From Sclerotiophoma versabilis (taxonomy: Eukaryota; Ascomycota; Dothideomycetes; Pleosporales; Didymellaceae): a stretch of DNA of 64,000 nt. The stretch is from positions 310,001 to 374,000 of the forward strand of contig JAAROD010000094.1 of NCBI GenBank assembly GCA_012274445.1, read 5' to 3'. Below the pieces are notes generated by a model. The model did no database searches. It was given only the letters and a program-made list of their open reading frames with translations, and was not told the DNA's origin. Of this stretch, positions 1-9,678 are shown piece by piece (position 1 is the stretch's first letter; each line of letters opens with the position of its first letter). A program made the position numbers and the translations under genes.

Positions 1-1014
1 CGAGTAGTAGCCTTCCTCAGCGCCGGATCTGGAGGCATTTTCAGCAACAGCTTGTGGGTCCGGGAAGGCATCCGTCGATGCAACGCCGACAAACTTGTTC
101 AGCTCAGTTGGCCTCCATGCTGTCAGCTCGACCTGCACAGATTGCGCAATACTCGAACCATTTCCATCGTTGAAGAAGCCCTCCTCGACCCGTTGGCGAG
201 TCTTAAAATCCACCCAATCACTACCGCTGAGTGTCGAATAAACGTAAGCTGTAACGTTGGTGATACTACCCGGTTGAACGGCAGACCAAATCGTTGGCGA
301 ATCTTCCTCAAACTTCTTGTCAATGAAATCTGATCGAACAGCGCAATCTCCATCGAGTACATCATACACAGTAACGTTGATATCGCGAGTTGCTGTGAGC
401 CGGAGCCTCACAGCCGCCTTGTTGACGTAGAACTTATGGACAAAAAGCTGATAGTCCACGTCGATGATACCGTCTCCGGAGCCACCAGGCTTCCAATTAT
501 ATCGCCAACTTGCGATGCCGGCTTTGACATCAAGGCTTGAAACAAAGTCGGTGATGTGCTCTGGGTTCACCGAGGCATTCAGCAACTCCCCGTTCGCTTC
601 AACCTGGAGCCCACTCCAATGCGGAATGCCGGCGACGAAGCTCTCCCAACCGTACTGGTACAACCAGGGGTAATTCGTGCCGTTTGTTCGAGGTTGACTA
701 TTCCAAAGGCCTGCGATTGTAGAGAAAGTCTGTCGACGGCTGAAAAGTGGCCATCCGGAAATGACGTTGCCATCTACGGGCTCATCTACCTCGAAGAATG
801 GCCCTGCAGAGGCAACATTGATGCCGAAGTAGCCGTTTGCGAGAGTCAAACGTGACTGATAATGGCCTTGATCCAGGGCGTGTGTGCGGATCGTCCAATT
901 GTCATCGTCCCATTGTACGTTCTTGAATTGATCCTGCTCGCTGCTGCTGGAGCCGGAAACTAGGCGTGTAGTTGCTAGAAAAGCAAAAAAGGCTCCTGCT
1001 AACGACGCGAGCAT
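1..1014 (-). CDS. Acid trehalase, GH65 family (5' part; runs off the window)
   Basis: Probable secreted or vacuolar acid trehalase, which splits trehalose into two glucose molecules. The minus-strand frame is open from the ATG at 1014 to base 1, exactly 338 codons with no stop, so the 3' end lies outside. Residues 1-20 form a signal peptide (MLASLAGAFFAFLATTRLVS). They are followed by the N-terminal beta-sandwich region of fungal acid trehalases, including the hallmark LANGYFG near residue 57 and several N-glycosylation sequons (NGT, NAS, NVT). The GH65 catalytic barrel with its acidic residues would be downstream and cannot be seen, so activity is inferred from family resemblance. No intron is needed here. 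A different GH65 member is the main alternative. Confidence 0.85.
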   Translation of the reverse strand, partial: MLASLAGAFFAFLATTRLVSGSSSSEQDQFKNVQWDDDNWTIRTHALDQGHYQSRLTLANGYFGINVASAGPFFEVDEPVDGNVISGWPLFSRRQTFSTIAGLWNSQPRTNGTNYPWLYQYGWESFVAGIPHWSGLQVEANGELLNASVNPEHITDFVSSLDVKAGIASWRYNWKPGGSGDGIIDVDYQLFVHKFYVNKAAVRLRLTATRDINVTVYDVLDGDCAVRSDFIDKKFEEDSPTIWSAVQPGSITNVTAYVYSTLSGSDWVDFKTRQRVEEGFFNDGNGSSIAQSVQVELTAWRPTELNKFVGVASTDAFPDPQAVAENASRSGAEEGYYS

Positions 1015-1999
1015 GTGTCGGTATTGAGTGCAATGACGAGTTTGAGGGACAAAGCGACCTGTGGAGGCACGCGCGGGAGCGCCATCTTATACTTCGCAAG
1101 ACAAGACCCAGTGCCACGACAATCCGTTCACAGCCTGGGACCCGTCGCCTGTCACACGACGAGCAACCGTTCACTGCCGTTACCTTTTACTCTTCACCGC
1201 TCAGCCGCTAGGTCGATGGTCTGGCTGATCCGGCCTCTAAGGGCCACTTATTTCGCACGGCTCCACTGTCATGACGGTGGCGGCAGGGCTGGCGCGCAAG
1301 CCACATTCCACACTATACACGTACATTGATATCGGCAGAGGCGAATTCGAAAACGACAGAAAAACAAAAGTTGTGGTGATGACCAAATGCGCAAGATGGA
1401 AGCGAAGGGGTGCGCAACGTGCACAACCGCAAGGGTTACGAAAGCAGCGAGATTGACTAGCCACTTGCGGGATGACGTCTCCTGAGGTCGTTTCCCCGAT
1501 CTCGCACTTCCACTCGATACCCGAACATCGGCTCATCGACCTTTCACAATGCAGCCTGCTAGTTCCCAGTGCCGCTCTTTGACAGTACCAATTTATAACA
1601 CACTGACACAACTGTCTGCCGTGTGTCGTATCATCACCAGCCTCGTTGTAAAAGACAATATAAGAATTGATGTCCTCACATGCTTACTGGGAGTGTCGTA
1701 ACACCTTGCACCACACTAAGAACCCGTCCAACCTCAGCGCAATATCGAGATCATGCCACGTCGCAGCGCCTGAGTGCTCAGAGCCAGCCTGAAGTAACTT
1801 GTTGAATCACTCAATACTAGACCTTTCTCTCTGGAGTCATTGTGGAAACTCAATGTTGATTACTTAATCCTACAATAGCTTGATGATCTAATCCCGTGTC
1901 TCTGCACTACTATTTGCTCAACAACTCCAGGGAAACCAAAGCTTTAGCTGGCCCTTCCAGCTCCACCGAAAACGTTTTGATAATCGAGGTTGTGCATAC
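1015..1999. other. Intergenic, upstream of the trehalase gene
   Basis: About 1 kb that should contain the trehalase promoter on its left side. Short open frames on both strands lack recognisable protein character. I see no repeat, RNA gene or clear regulatory motif. Confidence 0.5.
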
Positions 2000-2770
2000 T
2001 CAGCGGACTGCATCAACATCCAACCAGCCTCGTCTCGCATGGTCTATGGGCGATGGGCCTGCATCAATAACATAGGTAAAGATGTAGTTGGAACCCTCAG
2101 CCATGAGCCCGTTGCCTCCTGGCAGGATTTGCAATTGCCAGCAGCCACTCACTTCCAATCCGTCCAAAATCATCGTACCGCCCGTGCTGAAGGTGAGCGC
2201 CACCGCCTCAGCGCAGGTCCCCATGCTGGCAGCAAATGTCGGATCTATTAGGGAAGGGTCGACAAGCGTAGTTTTGACATTGAAAAAACTGCCGTTGCAC
2301 GGCTGGTAATAAAGATGTACGCTATCCGAGGAGACCTCAGCTCATCCAGACCAATCGAGAGTGTATTCCCAATAGCACTACAACCTGTCACGAGGGTCTG
2401 GCTGTACATCATAGGGAACACTGTCACTGCTGTAGGGTTGTTCACAAGAACGCGGACTCCAGCGCCGGTTGTGATCTTGAGAACACGTAGCGCACCAGCC
2501 GTGTCGCTGAAGTCTGAGACGTCGCCAGATGGACCGAAGCGAACATCACCGATGCCACTGTTAACTGCTTGGATGTCATCGAGGTCAAAACGCTTGTCCG
2601 CCGTGTCATTAGAGAGGTTGATGCCGATCCATTTAGTAAACTCATTGAAAGTCGCAAATCCTCCATTCACAAGCCAGTATCGTCAATTTAGGCTAATTCG
2701 CACGCCATCGAGACCGACGAACGTCTCTGCTGGATCGGAAGCTGTATTGCTCGAGTGGTACGAGTTCAAA
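2000..2770 (-). pseudogene. Decayed gene for an unknown, possibly secreted protein
   Basis: Protein-like sequence of about 250 codons runs on the minus strand but is broken at two places. From about 2770 the frame reads ...SDPAETFVGLDGVRISLN, then hits TGA at 2683-2685, and continues in the same frame as RYWLVNGGFATFNEF... to about 2340. The protein-like reading then moves to another frame (EVSSDSVHLYYQPCNGSFF...) and ends at TGA 2000-2002. No well-placed intron explains both breaks, although a splice solution for the second cannot be fully excluded. The stop could have come from CGA (Arg) by one C-to-T change. I do not recognise the family. No ATG start is evident. Confidence 0.5.
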
Positions 2771-3920
2771 TTGCGCTTAGATAAAGCACTGTAGAGTCGT
2801 TGTTAAAAGGCTCTAACGCACGAGGCGGATCAGTGAGAGAGTATTGCTACATCAAGAAGTTCCGTCCATCGGCTAAAAAAGCATGCCTTGAGCTGCTAGA
2901 TCCAGGTTATAGACAACTTCACCGGGAGCAAAAGCGCTAGCCAGCCGGCAGCATCTAAAAGCACCAATCACATGTAGAAAGCCCTGTTGGGATGGTCTTG
3001 GCTTGAGAGTAGTAGGAAAAGATGCTGGAAGCCAAACACAAGGACGGCAGTGTGCTCTGTTTGACTGATACAGTTGATAATATCAGCGCTTCCAACAGTC
3101 TGTCCTAAGGTACGGCTTACCCAACGCGGCTACGGCAAGGCTCAGGGTCTAACAACCACCGTTCGGTTGCTGTTGGGGGCCAATTAGAAGGGCTAATAGC
3201 CGTAACGATCTACTTTAACCCCTTGCTGACAGCACCACCTAAAATAGCTAGCTTGATTAGATCAGATAGATATAGTAAGATGATTGCATCCTATCTGAGA
3301 TCGTAGTAAGGGGCCCCTACACCCGCTATCCCCGCTGTCCCGCCGTCCCACTATACTCTTAGCAATGCGGCCGTACTACGGGCAACGCTACAGGCTCCCT
3401 GCTCACTACGGACTGATTGCTTACTTAAGCCTTAGTACGGTACGGTTACTGCACCTAATACTGACTGTCGGAAGCACTAGTTAATATATGCTTGTACACA
3501 AGCTTGAGCACCTGCATGAACCATCACTCTACGCATGATCTTGGCACGTCGTCAGCTTTTAACACAACACTCGGTTATGGTTAGTATTGAGAAGGCCCGA
3601 ACTACCCCCGTTCATAGATCCAGTGTTGCATAGCTGTAGGTTTATGTAGGTTAGCTGTGAAAATTCAGCAGTGCATAAACGTTTGACTAGATGATCACTG
3701 ACCAAATGTTGATACGCACGGCCACATGTATCGAGGATATATATGTTGCTTACCAATGACACAGAGGTTGTACGGAGAGCAAAGACCAATGTGAAATATT
3801 GTGGGACTTAAAAAACTGGAAGCGACGATGACTTCGGGCCTAATGGAACAGATAAGCACAACCCGAACAACCAGGCACTGGAAATACCCAAAACCTCGGA
3901 CATGCTGCTTAATCTCGGTA
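2771..3920. other. Gene-free, repeat-like stretch
   Basis: No credible gene. From about 3100 to 3500 the sequence is rich in CTA/TAG/TAC words and short self-complementary pieces; for example AGATAG at about 3264 pairs with CTATCT about 21 bases downstream. This resembles a degraded transposable-element fragment or MITE, but no terminal repeats or transposase remnant could be assigned. Confidence 0.35.
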
Positions 3921-5093
3921 CTAGATACGATACACCAACTTCTCGGCGCTAACGGGTCGCATCCAGTCTTCCTCGCGAGTTTGTTGCCTATCTTTCATAC
4001 CGACAGCCCCGAGAAGAGCGAAGCCGTCTTCGACCACCTTCTCCAGTCCCCCTGGCATTAGTCTGGTGGGAACTGGTCTTATGACCGAGCCCATTGCTTT
4101 GCTTAACCATTGGTAGAATTGTGCGGCGAAGTTCTGCGCACCTGTTGACTTTCCAACTGTGAAACCTTGATACTGAACTTCTTCTCCGAGCCCTTCCCAC
4201 ACCGCTCCGTAGATTGGTTCGATTGGCATGTTGCTGGCCGTCCAAGCACCACCTTCCCGAGATCTGACGATTGCCATACGTCCATTACGGGCCAAAGTCA
4301 ATGAGCTACAATGTACCGTATCGTCTTCGGAGATAGCATCATACACAAAATGCATACCCTCTCCAGCTGCCAGTGCTCGTATCTGCTCGTGCCAGTCTTT
4401 ATCGTGGTAGTCCACAAGATGATCGTAGCTGTATGGCTTCGCCTTCAACAAGCCCCACCGGGCTTTACTAGCAACACCAAACAGTCTAATCTGAAGTCCG
4501 CTTGCCTGTGCGCTAAGCCGGGCCATCTGTGCTGCATACAGACCAACCGAGGTAGAAGCTCCATATACGAGAAAATTGATGATTTCAGGTAGTTCGTCTG
4601 ACTGACCCTGCAACCAAACCGGATGTTCTTTCTTCACAGCCTCTCTGTCGTATGTAAAAGGGGCGTCAAGACCAAGGCGGTACCAGACACTCTGAGCTGC
4701 AGTCAGAGCGACCAAGCTTACGCCTGCAGCTTCCTCGGTGGAGACGCTGTCAGGGATCTCCCATACCAGGTCCCAAGGAACGACTAGAAACTCTGCAAAG
4801 GCACCGGGTCGGTCGTTGACACTGCAAGCACCCTGAAGGAAGCCGGCTACGCGAGCCCCACGTGCGATCCTGGTTGGCGGTACTTGTGAGCCAACAGCTT
4901 CGACTCTCCCTGCAAAGTCACTACCGACGATCCGCCCTGAGCTTGCAAGCGGATGCCCAACGTACAGGGGATCGATTGGATTAAGCGATATGACCTCAAC
5001 GCGTACAAGGATCTCGAGCGAAGCTGGCGTCGGCGGCAGGATAAGCTGGACGTCGGCGGTTCTACCCTCGGCGTTGAGTAGGAGTGCCTTCAT
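3921..5093 (-). CDS. MDR-family zinc-independent dehydrogenase / trans-enoyl reductase-like protein
   Basis: Single-exon protein of 390 aa in the medium-chain dehydrogenase/reductase superfamily. The N-terminal GroES-like domain (residues about 1-130) has the typical NPID...GSDFAGRVEAVG pattern. It is followed by a Rossmann domain with the nucleotide-binding stretch VYGAST-SVGLYAAQMA in mid-protein. I do not see the catalytic zinc ligands of classic alcohol dehydrogenases. Together with the ToxD/LovC-like layout, this suggests an NADPH-dependent enoyl reductase or quinone reductase. Such proteins often serve polyketide synthases in trans, but no PKS is in this window, so its partner and substrate are unknown. 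It is divergent from the F-box gene (438 bp apart). The ATG at 5093 opens directly into the conserved start MKALLL. Confidence 0.85.
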   Translation of the reverse strand: MKALLLNAEGRTADVQLILPPTPASLEILVRVEVISLNPIDPLYVGHPLASSGRIVGSDFAGRVEAVGSQVPPTRIARGARVAGFLQGACSVNDRPGAFAEFLVVPWDLVWEIPDSVSTEEAAGVSLVALTAAQSVWYRLGLDAPFTYDREAVKKEHPVWLQGQSDELPEIINFLVYGASTSVGLYAAQMARLSAQASGLQIRLFGVASKARWGLLKAKPYSYDHLVDYHDKDWHEQIRALAAGEGMHFVYDAISEDDTVHCSSLTLARNGRMAIVRSREGGAWTASNMPIEPIYGAVWEGLGEEVQYQGFTVGKSTGAQNFAAQFYQWLSKAMGSVIRPVPTRLMPGGLEKVVEDGFALLGAVGMKDRQQTREEDWMRPVSAEKLVYRI

Positions 5094-5532
5094 CGTTATT
5101 ATTTTTGGAGTGTGATCTTTATTGATAGTAAAGAAGATGAAAGAATTGTTGATAAAAAAAAAAGGTCGTCAAACGTTTTGTAAAGTGCGGTCAAGCTCAA
5201 AGACCCCCTTTGTTGCATGTGTATACCAGGGCATGACAAAGCAGTTTGTTGAAACACGCCCTTCGAACAAACTGGGAAATCTACGTCACGGGCGAGTGCA
5301 TAAGCACTGACTGTCGTGTTGATTAGCGGCTCGGGTCAAGTTGACATTTGATGCACCAACGGGTGCTCCACATGTGAATGGGATACTGTATGATGCCATG
5401 TTGGGTTCTATCGCCGGATTGACGCGGTACTGATAAGAATGCCTCAACGCACCTCCGTATTTTCGAAATTTGGTATATAGCCGCCTCTTCATACCTTCAA
5501 CACAACGACACCCAAAAATCTAGCTGAACTCG
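5094..5532. promoter_or_regulatory. Divergent intergenic promoter region (MDR enzyme / F-box protein)
   Basis: Separates two genes transcribed outward, so both promoters must lie here. It holds an A-rich run near 5155-5165, just upstream of the MDR gene start. No specific factor site is identified. Confidence 0.4.
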
Positions 5533-6540
5533 ATGGATAAACTACCTGAAGAATTGCTTGCACAAATTGTGTCAGAAGTCGACCAACAACATGGTCTTGC
5601 GGGTCTTTGCCGCATGAATCGACGCCTGAACCGTATCGCCACTCCAGCTCTATACGAACATTATCAGACCAGCTATGAAAGTGTACCCAGCCAGTATCTA
5701 GTGACGCTCCTCCAGCGCCCAGACCTAGCAACCCGTGTCAGGTCATTGCGATGGGACTACAGCAGGATCGCAAAACACCGGATCTCCGTGTTTGACTCCA
5801 AGGAAATTCAACAATCTCTACGTGCCTTTGAATACCCTGCTTCAACATTTGCAGGTGAATGCGCCGAGGCCATTGAAGGAACTCGAGGCAATGGCGAGCT
5901 CACAGATGCATTCCTTACGACTGCGCTGTTGCACACGCCGAATGTCGAAGACATCAAAGTCATCGACAAATGGTACGGCAACGACATCAGAAGTAAACGG
6001 CGATGGCTCGATCCCATCCGGATGAAGGTTCCGCACGGTTTTCAGCACCTAAAGTCCGCCAGTGTCACAATGGCATGCATGCACTTGGACGATGTTATTG
6101 TCTTGATGCGCCTGCCTTCTCTCCGGCGTCTCCAACTATGCAGCCTCGTCGAATCCGAAGAACGCGCTGCACGCCTTGGAATTCCCCTACAGCCATTCTC
6201 CAGGGTTGAAGATTTGAGTTTTCGATCCTGTCGCTTGAATTGGAAGACTGTGGCCTGGATCATGGCGCCATGCATAGCCCTGCAACGCTTCAGCTACATC
6301 AGCTTCAACCTGGCACTACTTCGTTTATCAACACCCTCAGATCTACAGGAATTCAGGAAAATACTCGACAGACATCAAGCCAGCCTGAGGTACTTGGATA
6401 TCGAGGTTGATGTTCTGGTCTCTAATGGCGAAGACCATGGTAACATGGGTCCATTCAACGCCTTTCCCAAGCTCGAACATCAGCGAGTATGGCTGAATCC
6501 ATTCAAGCCATACCGAGAGATGGGCCTGCTGACATCGTAA
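5533..6540 (+). CDS. F-box domain protein
   Basis: Intronless, 335 aa. An F-box-like segment occupies residues about 2-45 (LPEELLAQIVSEV... followed by LCRMNRRLNRIATPALYEH), the pattern that binds Skp1 in SCF ubiquitin ligases. The remainder has leucine-rich stretches (LPSLRRLQLCSL, RVEDLSFRSCRLNW, LRYLDIEV) suggestive of irregular leucine-rich repeats for substrate binding. This layout is common in fungal F-box families of unknown target. The role in protein turnover is inferred from the F-box only. The start is the first ATG of the frame and begins the F-box directly. Confidence 0.8.
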   Translation: MDKLPEELLAQIVSEVDQQHGLAGLCRMNRRLNRIATPALYEHYQTSYESVPSQYLVTLLQRPDLATRVRSLRWDYSRIAKHRISVFDSKEIQQSLRAFEYPASTFAGECAEAIEGTRGNGELTDAFLTTALLHTPNVEDIKVIDKWYGNDIRSKRRWLDPIRMKVPHGFQHLKSASVTMACMHLDDVIVLMRLPSLRRLQLCSLVESEERAARLGIPLQPFSRVEDLSFRSCRLNWKTVAWIMAPCIALQRFSYISFNLALLRLSTPSDLQEFRKILDRHQASLRYLDIEVDVLVSNGEDHGNMGPFNAFPKLEHQRVWLNPFKPYREMGLLTS

Positions 6541-6702
6541 TGCATGAGAGTTGCAACAACACATGCGGGTCCTTCAACCATGTTGACAATGACGTCATGT
6601 CTGACGAACAACGACGTGAGCACGACATGTCGAGTCTTACTGCACCTTCAATGAGACTTACTCAACAACACAAACCCGTCCAGCCTCAAGGACACAGTGA
6701 AG

Positions 6703-7818
6703 ATGGCGGCATTCACAGTCCGCCTCCCCCGGCCCTTTGTCGACATCCCACGAGTCACACTACTGTATCCCCATGCCACGCCCATCGAGCAGCTCAAGAA
6801 CCTCACCGCCTACCTCAAAGCGGAACCCAATGCCTCACAATCAGTTCCAAACCTCTGGATCAAGCACGAAGACACCAACAGTGCGCTGGCCTACGGCGGC
6901 AACAAAGTGCGTAAACTCGAGTACGTGCTAGCGGATGCCGTGGCCAAGAAGGCAACCCACCTCGTGACCGTAGGTGGCGTGCAGAGCAACAGCCAGCGCC
7001 AGGTGACAGCGGCTGGGAACAAATTCGGCATGAAGACTATCCTCACGCCGGATCCAAAGATTGGGAATCCATCACCTCAGGACAAGACGGCGTATCAGAG
7101 CGCGGGGAACGTACAAATCAATGGCGTGCTCGGGGCGGAGTGGAAGCCGTCCACGCAATGGGATAGCAAGGAAGCAGAGCAGGAAGGCGGAGACGGGCTG
7201 GCGTACGAAGTAGCGGCTAGGAGGGAGATGGAGAGGATCAGGGATGAGGGCGGGACGCCGTACTTCATCCCCTCGGGCGCGAGTCTGCATCCATTGGGCG
7301 GTCTGGGCTTCGCACGGTGGGCGTATGAGCTGCACGAGCAAGAGAAGGAGTTGGGCATTCAGTTCGACGCGGTCATCGTCTCCACGGCCAGTGGCTCAAC
7401 GTTGGGCGGCATGGCGGCTGGGTTCAAGCTGCTCCGGCAGGTGACGGAACGGCGGCGTCTGGTTGGGATCCAAGCTACAAGCTGCGACCTGACAGAAACA
7501 TCAAGGGTAGTCCTGGCATCTGCGAGGAACACGGCTCGGCTGGTTGGCTTGCGAGAGGAGGATATCACGGAACGTGACTTTGAGCTCGATGGACGTTTCA
7601 ACGCGGGGTCGTACGGCCATCTTAACGACGAGACTAGAGATGCAATTAAGCTCTTAGCGAGCACCGAAGGTATATTGACCGACCCAGTGTATACCGGCAA
7701 AGCCGTTGCGGGGCTCCTCGGGCTGGCGCGGGAAGGAGCCTTCGGGTCATCTCAGAACGTGCTGTTGGTGCACACGGGCGGCACGCCGGCCCTGTCGGCC
7801 TATCCATCTCTACGCTAG
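6703..7818 (+). CDS. PLP-dependent D-cysteine desulfhydrase-like protein (ACC deaminase family)
   Basis: Intronless, 371 aa from the ATG at 6703. The fold-type II PLP signature is clear: GGNKVRKLEY places the Schiff-base lysine at Lys68, and GGVQSN places the base-side serine at Ser95. The family contains 1-aminocyclopropane-1-carboxylate (ACC) deaminases and D-cysteine desulfhydrases. Two positions are known from published mutagenesis (recalled, not looked up) to separate them. ACC deaminases have Glu in PVYEG and Leu in the HLGG motif. Here the residues are Thr331 (DPVYTGKA) and Thr358 (HTGG), which match the desulfhydrase type. I therefore infer D-cysteine breakdown to pyruvate, H2S and ammonia rather than ACC cleavage. 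It is convergent with the CE2 esterase gene 120 bp away. Confidence 0.85.
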   Translation: MAAFTVRLPRPFVDIPRVTLLYPHATPIEQLKNLTAYLKAEPNASQSVPNLWIKHEDTNSALAYGGNKVRKLEYVLADAVAKKATHLVTVGGVQSNSQRQVTAAGNKFGMKTILTPDPKIGNPSPQDKTAYQSAGNVQINGVLGAEWKPSTQWDSKEAEQEGGDGLAYEVAARREMERIRDEGGTPYFIPSGASLHPLGGLGFARWAYELHEQEKELGIQFDAVIVSTASGSTLGGMAAGFKLLRQVTERRRLVGIQATSCDLTETSRVVLASARNTARLVGLREEDITERDFELDGRFNAGSYGHLNDETRDAIKLLASTEGILTDPVYTGKAVAGLLGLAREGAFGSSQNVLLVHTGGTPALSAYPSLR

Positions 7819-7938
7819 TAAACCCAAGTACATTCGGTTCGACGAACAAAACACATTGCATTCGACGAACAGAACAGATTTCATTGCAATTCCCTCGTCC
7901 ATATATAAAATTTTCGTGATACTTCCAACGTTTCCCCC

Positions 7939-9024
7939 TCACCACTTCAAAGCCGCCCTGATAGCATCAGCCAACACTTTCCCCTGCGCTGCATGCGTCG
8001 CCGCATTGGGGTGGTAATCGCACCCAACGGCACTCCCCTGCGTCGGCCAGTCGACAAGATACGCTTTCCCGCCCAACTGGCTCACGGCGTCCTTGACGGC
8101 CAGCGTCTGGTTGGTCTTCTGGGCGTCGGCAGCGGTAGGGAACGAGTCGCTCAGCATGGGGCTGTTGAGCAGGAAGAACTTGGCCGCTGGGTATTTGGTC
8201 TGGATCTTCTTGACAAAGGCGACGAGGCCGGCGGTGAAAGTGGCACGATCGAGGACGGCGCGGGCCGCGTACTGCTGGCCTGAGGCGTCGTAGCCGAGAT
8301 AGCTCCAGTCGTTTGTGCCCAGGGTGATGACTACCGCGCTGGGCTTCCAGGGCGCGGGGAAGGGGTAGCTGCCGCTCGCGTCGTTGGCGCCGTAGCGAGT
8401 CCACAGTTCTGGCATCAGGGGGCTGGTGTCTGGGGTCCCGGAGGCGATGTTGCGGACCAGCCCTTTGCCGCTCCAGGCGACAATGTTGTAGTCGGCGTTG
8501 AGCGCGTTGGCGGCCAGCGCGCCATAGGTCCGCGGGCTGTCCTCTACCGCTGCGTTGTTGGTGCACGGCAGCACGCCGTCGAGGCCGTAGCCGACGCTGA
8601 TGGAGTCGCCGATGATTTCTACCTGGCGCGTCAATGGCTTTTCCGCCACGAAGGAGCCGTCTGTGGTGACTGTGTTGACGACAACGGTTCCTAGCGCGGT
8701 CTCGGAGCGTCGGCGGAGGACGACTGAGTGGGTGCCTTTTGCCAGCTTGGGTGTGGAGATGGTGGTGTTTGTGACCTTTGAGATCTCTGTAGGTGCTTTC
8801 CCGTCGATGACCAGGTCGAAGCTGTTGTCACCGACTATGTTGGCGAGGCTAATGATGGCCGATATTCCTTTGAATGTGAATGAGACGCCCGTTCCGGGCC
8901 ATGTGAGCTCCTTGGTTGCTGGATTGACTCGACCAAGGAATCGGTATCCTGCAGCGGCAGCAGCAGGTGCTGGCGAGGGAATGGCAGTGACCAGACTGGC
9001 GAAGAAGAGAACTGGAACAAACAT
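7939..9024 (-). CDS. Secreted CE2-type acetyl (xylan) esterase, SGNH/GDSL fold
   Basis: Intronless, 361 aa. Residues 1 to about 25 are a signal peptide ending in an alanine/proline-rich stretch. Residues about 26-125 form an N-terminal beta-sandwich (jelly-roll) domain. A GDSL/SGNH hydrolase domain follows with block I GDSISVGYG (nucleophile Ser141), block III GTNDW and the C-terminal CDYHPN with His338. A beta-sandwich before an SGNH domain is the CE2 layout, whose members deacetylate xylan or other plant polysaccharides. Plant cell-wall deacetylation outside the cell is inferred from family and secretion signal; other acetylated substrates are possible. Confidence 0.85.
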   Translation of the reverse strand: MFVPVLFFASLVTAIPSPAPAAAAAGYRFLGRVNPATKELTWPGTGVSFTFKGISAIISLANIVGDNSFDLVIDGKAPTEISKVTNTTISTPKLAKGTHSVVLRRRSETALGTVVVNTVTTDGSFVAEKPLTRQVEIIGDSISVGYGLDGVLPCTNNAAVEDSPRTYGALAANALNADYNIVAWSGKGLVRNIASGTPDTSPLMPELWTRYGANDASGSYPFPAPWKPSAVVITLGTNDWSYLGYDASGQQYAARAVLDRATFTAGLVAFVKKIQTKYPAAKFFLLNSPMLSDSFPTAADAQKTNQTLAVKDAVSQLGGKAYLVDWPTQGSAVGCDYHPNAATHAAQGKVLADAIRAALKW

Positions 9025-9678
9025 GTTGGAAGATGGTTTTCAAGGCAGAGAAAGATCGAAGTGGCTTGCTATGTACGCCAAAAGGTTTTATACGTCAACC
9101 AGCAGAAGTCGAGGCTGCCGTCTTAGTACAATTAGGTCCTGAGCCAGTCATTAGGACGGGGACGCGCTCGATCTTGGAGCTAGCCATGAGACGAGCACTA
9201 TGGAGAAATTGAGGATTTTAGTGAAGTTCATGCCGGCTCCACAGTCGTGGAGAGCCGGTTAATATCTAAGGACGGCGCTAGTGACTCGAGGCGCACCGCT
9301 GATTGGCTGCGTTAGATTACCCGCGGTACAAAGGATAGAGAGGTCTGTCTAGCTTGAGGAACAACATACATCATCTCTGACAGGTACGGAGCGCTCGCTC
9401 CGTTGTACCTCGATATGGCCAAGGATGTACATTCCCGCAGCGCTACAACAGCGCGGCGCCGGATACATGGAAGGGAACACTGAAGCAGCACAGTCTTGAC
9501 GACCCACCTCTTCATATATTGTCATGTCCAACTCCGTTGCAAGGTGAGTCTGCATTGGTTGCGAGAATCAGGCGGATGCAGGGCTCTAGCGATGGGTATA
9601 GATGGTGTATATGGTACATGTGGGCTTGTCGTGTGATCTGGACGGAACCGCATTCGTGTTGCGGATTGTTGAATGCTC
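9025..9678. other. Intergenic, upstream of the CE2 esterase
   Basis: Contains the esterase promoter on its left and the 3' flank of the next minus-strand gene on its right. I see no gene, repeat or motif that I can support. Confidence 0.45.

Noticed and set aside
3921..9024. Secondary-metabolite gene cluster
   Set aside because: The MDR enzyme, F-box, PLP enzyme and esterase share no pathway logic, and there is no PKS, NRPS, terpene synthase or cluster regulator.
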